Shown in pieces: positions 55,700-64,000 of a stretch of DNA of 64,000 nucleotides. Source of the stretch: Conchocele bisecta (Eukaryota; Mollusca; Bivalvia; Lucinida; Thyasiridae); the NCBI GenBank assembly GCA_029237695.1, contig CM055272.1:29150791-29214790 (forward strand), read 5' to 3'. The first letter of the stretch is position 1. Every line of letters begins with the position of its first letter. The translations under genes and the position numbers were made by a program. The notes beneath the pieces are model-generated. The model was not told the origin of the DNA, ran no database searches, and worked only from the letters and a program-made list of their open reading frames with translations.

Positions 55700-56538
55700 G
55701 ATTCAAATGAGTCTTTGGTTAGCCTGATGTACCTATGATTTGTTCCATTTGGTGAGTGAGAAGAAAGTTTTTTACCTTTATTTTCATTTACCCGCCCCGT
55801 TTGAAATCCGCATTTTTTACCCCGCCTCCTATGCTTATTGGCCGGCATGTTTTCATTAGGTTAACCAAGTTCACTCTGAGCAGTGCATATCGGTAGAGAA
55901 ATATATATGGGATAGCATTGCTCATTTAACAGGCAGTGTCTATACCCTAAGGAAACAAGTGTCAACACGGGCACACGTGTTTCAATTTCCTGTGACATTT
56001 TAACACTTCTATGTCTGAATTCGCTGGCAGCACTCATACACTGGGCTGGTTTCAATTTAATTTGACACGTATCATTCTGGCATGTCACTAAGTTATGCGG
56101 ACAATGTTTCTATGCAAATTACAACATGTAGATTGACTAAATACTTTGAAAGTCACTTTTTCGCCTGTTTTTATGATAAAAAAATGACAAAAATACTCCG
56201 AAATCACCCGACTTTCGATAAATTTAATCGTTTTAACCCATAATTGTGGAACAGCAATATTTTTGACAAGCACCATCTATTTTATAATAATTTTTTACAA
56301 GTGCATCAACAATATAGACTTTTCCTAAGAAATATATGGAGAAAATAATACTCTGGAAAAATTCTGGTGAAACTGAAGTTTTCCGCAGCTGGACAGCCAT
56401 AATTATATGACCATTCTTAAATTGCCACTGTTGAAAAGGTAGTCTTCTAACTAATGTCAAATTACATTTGCTGTCACGAAATAGGTCAGACAAGACAATG
56501 GTAGGCAGTTTATTGAGATATTATAGCAAACAAATGCG
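55700..56538. other. Non-coding right interior of the direct-repeat element
   Basis: AT-rich. The three minus frames at 55861-56493 have no motif. May hold the missing transposase N-terminal exon. Confidence 0.4.
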
Positions 56539-57016
56539 CTTATAGGTATCACTGTGCTAAATATAGTAACACATCGGCCAGGGGGTATGCTTTAGTAGTC
56601 CGGTATAAAAAATAGTGCAGACGTTTTGAGGCCACAGACCCAGTTTGCTTGTAAATCCTGATCCATTACAGCCCAATTTTACTTGAGAAACATGTTGGGG
56701 TGTTTTAACACCAGTTTCCAGCATATTTCTAGCATTTAAAAGAAATTACTGAGCTGCTTGTCACGTGATGTGAACACTACGTCACATGACACTTTGATGA
56801 TAAACAATATGGCGGACAGGAGAATGTTGAAATTTTCTTTCTTAGGAGTAAGTGAACATATTGTTTAATTAGTGAAAATCCGGTGCAGACAGGTTGCAGG
56901 TTATGAACAGGTAGGTTCCACAGCATCCATACGAATAGTGAAAGTGTGAGAGAATGGCCATATTTGGAGGAATCGGTTAAGTTGTATAGTAAAACTAATT
57001 GGTGGTTGCTAGCCTA
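56539..57016 (+). repeat. Right direct terminal repeat (~478 bp)
   Basis: Same order and sequence as 53128-53607, including CACGTG, TACGTCAC and CAATATGGCGGAC. Differences include one base fewer in a T run, AACATG/AACACC-region spacing and GAGCTGC for GAGCCTGC. Confidence 0.85.
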
Positions 57017-58110
57017 CAGGGACAGGATTTATTTTATGAACTTTTTATGAATTAATTATTATCATGAACTGAGTATTTCAACATTTGAGGCAATTGATGT
57101 ATGTAACAATTTTGTCAATTTTGTCAATGTTAAATACACAATATTAAAATTCCTTTTAAACTTATGTTGTAAATAAGATTATAAAAGATGTTTGGTTTGT
57201 AACAAATCTATTAGGAGCAGCTTTATGTTAAATACATTGATTTTGCTTATATATTGCCATGACCAGTCCGTTAAAACACTTTGATCTGATTTACAGCAGT
57301 ATGTAACATTTTGACATGAAAAACATGAAAAACTATACCTCCTATCATTTTTTTTCTAACTGGCCATATCCTCTATGTTTTGGTGCCAAAAGTGAGAATA
57401 TGCTGATTTCTAACAAATGAGGTAAAATAAACATGGCTGTTGATTGTTGTTTTCTATGTTTAATGAAGCAACTTCTGAGTATGTAACAGTTTGTTGACAA
57501 GAAATATTATAAATATTAAATACACTTTTACCATTTTTGTTTCTTTTAAGATAAAACAAAAATCTTACTTGCATCTTAAGACTCACCGCCAGATGGTTCA
57601 ATATGTCAGTAAAGAAATTAATCAGGTTCCATATTGTAATCTACTGGACTGGTTATACGTATGTAACAGGGTTTGACAAGAAAGTGTTACATACACACAC
57701 TAATTTTGGTTATATTTTTTTCAATGGTTATACTTCCGATGGACAAATAATGTTTGTACTGAAATATAGTTAAGACTGCTCACAGAAACGTACGATCTCT
57801 TTCGACGCAATGAAAAGGGCAAGATCAATATGAAATACTTGCACATACTAGGACATATTAAAAATGTCCCCCTTTTTCACCTAAAAAGTCTGAGATACAT
57901 ACATATTGAAGAACTGTACAGCTTGTTCAATCAACTTCAATAACCTATTTTTTGGTACTGCTAGATAGTCCATATGTGTATTCATATTACTGAAGTCGTA
58001 AAAGTGTTCCATTTCAACATTTATCTTTGTATGTAGTGTTTAAATGGAATTGACAAGAAAAATATGCATTCTCCAGAATAGCGAATAGCGAATTCTTGCC
58101 CATATACGTC
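57017..58110 (+). repeat. AT-rich ~180-bp array, copy 2, right half
   Basis: CAGGGACAGGATTTATTTTA through TCCAGAATAGCGAATTCTTG matches 34899-35998 with scattered changes. Confidence 0.85.
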
Positions 58111-58173
58111 AGAACCTTATAAACCTATCAATACACGCATTAGTGTGTGGTAGAATGGCAATATTTACATATA

Positions 58174-58673
58174 NNNNNNNNNNNNNNNNNNNNNNNNNNN
58201 NNNNNNNNNNNNNNNNNNNNNNNNNNNNNNNNNNNNNNNNNNNNNNNNNNNNNNNNNNNNNNNNNNNNNNNNNNNNNNNNNNNNNNNNNNNNNNNNNNNN
58301 NNNNNNNNNNNNNNNNNNNNNNNNNNNNNNNNNNNNNNNNNNNNNNNNNNNNNNNNNNNNNNNNNNNNNNNNNNNNNNNNNNNNNNNNNNNNNNNNNNNN
58401 NNNNNNNNNNNNNNNNNNNNNNNNNNNNNNNNNNNNNNNNNNNNNNNNNNNNNNNNNNNNNNNNNNNNNNNNNNNNNNNNNNNNNNNNNNNNNNNNNNNN
58501 NNNNNNNNNNNNNNNNNNNNNNNNNNNNNNNNNNNNNNNNNNNNNNNNNNNNNNNNNNNNNNNNNNNNNNNNNNNNNNNNNNNNNNNNNNNNNNNNNNNN
58601 NNNNNNNNNNNNNNNNNNNNNNNNNNNNNNNNNNNNNNNNNNNNNNNNNNNNNNNNNNNNNNNNNNNNNNNNN
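58174..58673. other. Assembly gap, 500 N
   Basis: Exactly 500 N, a typical placeholder for unknown length. It abuts the satellite at 58674, so the true array is probably longer. The open frames that run through it are artefacts. Confidence 0.99.
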
Positions 58674-61600
58674 CGTCCCGCCCCCGCTCAGCCCTGGGTC
58701 AAGGTCACAGACTTGGTGCGTTCGAAACCTTAACGCTGGGTAAATGCCTTATAATTTCTGTTTCCTTGCTTGGATCTGCTTGACATTTCACACACGCATT
58801 GCTCCAATCGTCCTCTGCCACCCTGTGACAAATCCACATTCGTGCCGCTCCCGCTAAGCCAAGGGTCAAGGTCACAGACTTGGTGCGTTCGAAACCTTAA
58901 CGCTGGGTAAATGCCTTATAATTTCTGTTTCCTTGCTCGGATCTGCTTGACATTTCACACACGCATTGCTCCAATGGTCCTCTGCCACCCTGTGACAAAT
59001 CCACATTCGTGCCGCCCCCGCTAAGCCAAGGGTCAAGGTCACAGACTTTGGTGCGTTCGAAACCTTAACGCTGGGTAAATGCCTTATAATTTCTGTTTCC
59101 TTGCTCGGATCTGCTTGACATTTCACACACGCATTGCTCCAATCGTCCTCTACCGCCCTGTGACAAATTCACATTCGTCCTGCCCCCGCTAAGCCCAGGG
59201 TCAAGGTCACAGACTTGGTGCGTTCGAAACCTTAACGCTGGGTAAATGCCTTATAATTTCTGTTTCCTTGCTCCGATCTGCTTGACATTTCACACACGCA
59301 TTGCTCCAATGGTCCTCTGCCACCCTGTGACAAATCCACATTCGTGCCACCCCCGGTAAGCCCATGGTCAAGGTCACAGACTTGGTGCGTTCGAAACCTT
59401 AACGCTGGGTAAATGCCTTATAATTTCTGTTTCCTTGCTCGGAACTGCTTGACATTTCACACACGCATTGCTCCAATCGTCCTCTACCGCCCTGTGACAA
59501 ATCCACATTCGTCCTGCCCCCGCTAAGCCCAGGGTCAAGGTCACAGACTTGGTGCGTTCGAAACCTTAACGCTGGGTAAATGCCTTATAATTTCTGTTTC
59601 CTTGCTCCGATCTGCTTCACATTTCACACACGCATTGCTCCAATGGTCCTCTGCCACCCTGTGACAAATCCACATTCGTGCCGCCCCCGCTAAGCCCAGG
59701 GTCAAGGACACAGACTTGGTGCGTTCGAAACCTTAACGCTGGGTAAATGCCTTATAATTTCTGTTTCCTTGCTCGGATCTGCTTCACATTTCACACACGC
59801 ATTGCTCCAATGGTCCTCTGCCACCCTGTGACAAATCCACATTCGTGCCGCCTCCGCCAAGCCCAGGGTCAAGGACACAGACTTGGTGCGTTCGAACCTT
59901 AACGCTGTAAATGCCTTATAATTTCTGTTTCCTTGCTCGGATCTGCTTCACATGTCACACACGCATTGCTCCAATGGTCCTCTGCCACCCTGTGACAAAT
60001 CCACATTCGTGCCGCCCCCGGTAAGCCCATGGTCAAGGTCACAGACTTGGTGCGTTCAAAACCTTAACGCTGGGTAAATGCCTTATAATTTCTGTTTCCT
60101 TGCTCGGATTCTGCTTCACATTTCACACACACATTGCTCAAAATGGTCCTCTGCCACCCTGTGACAAATCCACATTCGTGCCGCCCCCGGTAAGCCCATG
60201 GTCAAGGTCACAGACTTGGTGCGTTCGAAACCTTAACGCTGGGTAAATGCCTTATAATTTCTATTTCCTTGCTCGGCAATCGATTGCTTCAATCATTTCA
60301 CACACATGCATCAATGCTCCAAATGCCTGTTCCTTCTGCCAACCTGTGACCAAATCCACATTCATGCCGCCCCCGCTAAGCCCAGGGTCAAGGTCACAGA
60401 CTTGGTGCTTCGAAACCTTAACGCTCGGGTAAATGCCTTATATGATGTTCCCTTGCTCGGATCTGCTTAATATTTCACACACGCATTGCTCCAATGGTCC
60501 TCTGCCACCCTGTCACAAATCCACATTTGTGCCGCCCCCGCTAAGCCCATGGTGTAGGTCACATACTTGGTGCGTTCGAAACCTTAACGCTGGGTAAATG
60601 CCTTATAATTTCTGTTTCCTTTCTCGGATCTGCTTCACATTTCACACACGCATTGCTCCAATGGTCCTCTGCCACCCTGTGACAAATCCACATTCGTCCC
60701 GCCCCCGCTAAGCCCTGGATCGAGGTCACAGACTTGGTGCGTTCGAAAACTTAGCGCTCGGGTAAATGGCTTATTATGCCCCCGCCACCGAATGGTGAGG
60801 AGGGCATATAGTGTTACCGGCGTCCGTACGTCCCGTACGTCCCGTCCCGTACGTCCGTACGTCCGTACGTACGAAACCTTAACGCTCGGGTAAATGGCTT
60901 ATACTTTCTGTTTCCTTGCTCGGATCTGCTTGCCATTTCACACACGCATTGCTCCAATGGGTCCTCTATCGCCCTGTGACAAATCCACATTCGTCCCGCA
61001 ACCACTCAGCCCTGGGTCAAGGTCACAGACTTGGTGCGTTCGAAACCTTAACGCTGGGTAAATGCCTTATAATTTTTGTTTCCTTGCTTGGATCTGCTTG
61101 ACATTTCACACACGCATTGCTCCAATCGTCCTCTGCCACCCTGTGACAAATCCACATTCATGCCGCTCCCGCTAAGCCAAGGGTCAAGGTCACAGACTTG
61201 GTGCGTTCGAAACCTTAACGCTGGGTAAATGCCTTATAATTTCTGTTTCCTTGCTCGGATCTGCTTGACATTTCACACACGCATTGCTCCAATGGTCCTC
61301 TGCCACCCTGTGACAAATCCACATTCGTGCCGCCCCCGCTAAGCCAAGGGTCAAGGTCACAGACTTGGTGCGTTCGAAACCTTAACGCTGGGTAAATGCC
61401 TTATAATTTCTGTTTCCTTGCTCGGATCTGCTTGACATTTCACACACGCATTGCTCCAATCGTCCTCTACCGCCCTGTGACAAATCCACATTCGTCCTGC
61501 CCCCGCTAAGCCCAGGGTCAAGGTCACAGACTTGGTGCGTTCGAAACCTTAACGCTGGGTAAATGCCTTATAATTTCTATTTCCTTGCTCGGATCTGCTT

Positions 61601-64000
61601 CACATTTCACACACGCATTGCTCCAATGGTCCTCTGCCACCCTGTGACAAATCCACATTCGTGCCACCCCCGGTAAGCCCATGGTCAAGGTCACAGACTT
61701 GGTGCGTTCAAAACCTTAACGCTGGGTAAATGCCTTATAATTTCTGTTTCCTTGCTCGGATCTGCTTCACATTTCACACACACATTGCTGAAATGGTCCT
61801 CTGCCACCCTGTGACAAATCCACATTCGTGCCGCCCCCGGTAAGCCCATGGTCAAGGTCACAGACTTGGTGCGTTCGAAACCTTAACGCTGGGTAAATGC
61901 CTTATAATTTCTGTTTCCTTGCTCGGATCTGCTTCACATTTCACACACGCATTGCTCCAATGGTCCTCTGCCACCCTGTGACAAATCCACATTCGTCCCG
62001 CCCCCGCTAAGCCCAGGGTCAAGGTCACAGACTTGGTGCATTCAAAACCTTAACGCTGGGTAAATGGCTTGTAATTTCTGTTTCCTTGCTCGGATCTGCT
62101 TGACATTTCACACAAGCATTGCTCCAATGGTCCTCTACCGCCCTGTGACAAATCCACATTCATCCCGCCCCCGCTAAGCCCAGGGTGAAGGTCACACACT
62201 TGGTGCGTTCGAAACCTTAACGCTTGGTTAAATGTCTTCTTATTTCTGTTTCCTTGCTCGGATCTGCTTCACATTTCACACACGCATTGCTCCAATGGTC
62301 CTCTACCGCCCTGTGACAAATCCACATTCGTCGCGCCCCCGCTAAGCCCAGGGTCAAGATCACAGACTTGGTGCGTTCGAAACCTTAACGCTCGGGTAAA
62401 TGGCTTAAAAGTTATGTTTCCTTGCTTCGATCTGCTTCACATTTCACACATGCATTGCTCCAATGGTCCTCTGCCACCCTGTGACAAATCCACATTCGTC
62501 CCGCCCCCGCTAAGCCCAGGGTCAAGGTCACAGACTTGGTGCGTTCGAAACCTTAACGCTGGTAAATGCCTTATAATTTCTGTTTCCTTGCTCGGATCTG
62601 CTTGACATTTCACACACGCATTGCTCCAATGGTCCTCTGCCACCCTGTGACAAATCCACATTCGTGCCGCCCCCGGTAAGCCCATGGTCAAGGTCACAGA
62701 CTTGGTGCGTTGAAAACCTTAACGCTGGGTAAATGCCTTATAATTTCTGTTTCCTTGCTCGGATCTGCTTCACATTTCACACACACATTGCTCAAATGGT
62801 CCTCTGCCACCCTGTGACAAATCCACATTCGTGCCGCCCCCGGTAAGCCCATGGTCAAGGTCACAGACTTGGTGCGTTCGAAACCTTAACGCTGGGTAAA
62901 TGCCTTATAATTTCTGTTTCCTTCCTCCAATCTGCTTCACATTTCACACACGCATTGCTCCAATGGTTCTCTGCCACCCTGTGACAAATCCACATTCGTG
63001 CCGCCCCCGCTAAGCCCAGGGTCAAGGTCACAGACTTGGTGCATTCGAAACCTTAACGCTGGGTAAATGGCTTATAATTTCTGTTTCCTTGGTCGGATCT
63101 GCTTCACATTGCACACACGTATTGCTCCAATGGTCCTCTACCGCCCTGTGACAAATCCACATTCATCCTTCCCCCGCTAAGCCCAGGGTCAAGGTCACAG
63201 ACTTGGTGCTTTCGAAACCTTAACGCTGGGTAAATGCCTTATAATTTCTACTTCCTTGCTCGGATCTGCTTCACATTTCACACACGCATTGCTCCAATGT
63301 TCCTCTGCCAACCTGTGACAAATCCACATTCATGCCGCCCCCGCTAAGCCCAGGGTCAAGGTCACAGACTTGGTGCGTTCGAAACCTTAACGCTCGGGTA
63401 AATGCCTTATAATTTATGTTCCCTTGCTCGGATCTGCTTAATATTTCACACACGCATTGCTCCAATGGTCCTCTGCCACCCTGTCACAAATCCACATTTG
63501 TGCCGCCCCCGCTAAGCCCATGGTGAAGGTCACATACTTGGTGCGTTCGAAACCTTAACGCTGGGTAAATGCCTTATAATTTCTGTTTCCTTTCTCGGAT
63601 CTGCTTCACATTTCACACACGCATTGCTCCAATGGTCCTCTGCCACCCTGTGACAAATCCACATTCGTCCCGCCCCCGCTAAGCCCTGGATCGAGGTCAC
63701 AGACTTGGTGCGTTCGAAAACTTAGCGCTCGGGTAAATGGCTTATTATGCCCCCGCCACCGAATGGTGAGGGGGGCATATAGTGTTACCGGCGTCCGTAC
63801 GTCCCGTATGTCCCGTACGTCCGTACGTCCGTACGTACGAAACCTTAACGCTCGGGTAAATGGCTTATAATTTCTGTTTCCTTGCTCGGATCTGCTTGCC
63901 ATTTCACACACGCATTGCTCCAATGGGTCCTCTATCGCCCTGTGACAAATCCACATTCGTCCCGCCCCCGCTCAGCCCTGGGTCAAGGTCAAAGACTTGG
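58674..64000 (-). repeat. T2-family 167-bp satellite with higher-order repeat, about 31 monomers
   Basis: ACCTTAACGCTGGGTAAATG recurs at 167-168 bp spacing. Each monomer carries GGGTCAAGGTCACAGACTTG, CTTGCTCGGATCTGCTT, CACACACGCATTGCTCCAAT and GTGACAAATCCACATTCGT. At 60780-60880 and 63750-63840 a module with TATGCCCCCGCCACC, GGTGAGG(A/G)GGGCATA and CGTACGTCC repeats interrupts the array. The block from 60992 returns at 63959, a 2.97-kb higher-order unit. It is the reverse complement of the 187-1182 element. Confidence 0.9.

Larger units (their letters stand above)
53128..57016. mobile_element. 3.9 kb element with ~480-bp direct terminal repeats, encoding a His-Me nuclease and a Mutator-like transposase
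   Basis: The element interrupts copy 2 of the AT-rich array, whose undisturbed counterpart is 34512-35998, so both borders are seen directly. Its two ends are direct repeats beginning CTTATAGGTATCACTG. The left repeat closes with CCTATAAG, the inverse of its own start. The host lost about 20 bp at the site and no target duplication is visible. Inside are a plus-strand nuclease ORF and, convergent to it, a transposase pseudogene. It is not a usual LTR retrotransposon (no RT, gag, or TG...CA ends). I cannot match it to a described class. Confidence 0.7.

Noticed and set aside
53128..57016. LTR retrotransposon
   Set aside because: No reverse transcriptase, gag, primer-binding site or TG...CA ends; the interior encodes a nuclease and a DDE transposase.
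58143..58743. ~197-codon frames
   Set aside because: They run through the N gap.

Overview
This is a gene-poor, repeat-dominated stretch of an animal genome, most likely a marine bivalve or closely related mollusc. The evidence is a set of repeats of a type familiar from bivalves: elements starting ACAAGAGGGCCATGATGG and ending in a GCTCAGGTGAGC hairpin, TTTG-tailed SINE ends carrying GTTTAACGGCC, and many arrays built on TGACCTTGACC with (GGAC)n tails. There is no operon-like layout, no rRNA, no convincing tRNA gene and no intact host gene. A 500-base N run marks an assembly gap.

Layout. 1-19.9 kb: a patchwork of tandem-repeat-bearing elements (here named T1-T5), small foldback/MITE elements, SINE tails and unassigned AT-rich DNA, with two doubtful small ORFs. 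19.9-44.6 kb: a GC-rich, virus-like (Polinton/adintovirus-like) element, broken up by later events. Its left part (three minus-strand genes plus the start of a plus-strand gene) lies on a ~4.9 kb segment that is tandemly duplicated (21.74-26.69 and 26.69-31.14 kb). A T6 (GGCCATCTTGGAT) element and an 8.4 kb transposon-like insertion with CAGGG ends split the plus-strand gene. The right part holds a two-segment membrane protein, a retroviral-type integrase and a deleted type-B DNA polymerase. All are pseudogenes. 44.6-53.1 kb: AT-rich DNA, a 21-bp minisatellite that encodes heptads, a 151-bp array, and a ~180-bp array with a palindromic TGTATGTAACA core.

53.1-57.0 kb is the most unusual object. 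A 3.9 kb element with ~480-bp direct terminal repeats sits inside a second copy of the ~180-bp array. It carries an intact I-PpoI-like His-Me finger nuclease ORF on the plus strand and a decayed Mutator-like transposase on the minus strand. 58.7-64 kb is a 167-bp satellite with higher-order structure, each monomer carrying a TCAAGGTCA nuclear-receptor-type half-site.

Family names come from recognising protein motifs by eye. No database search was run.
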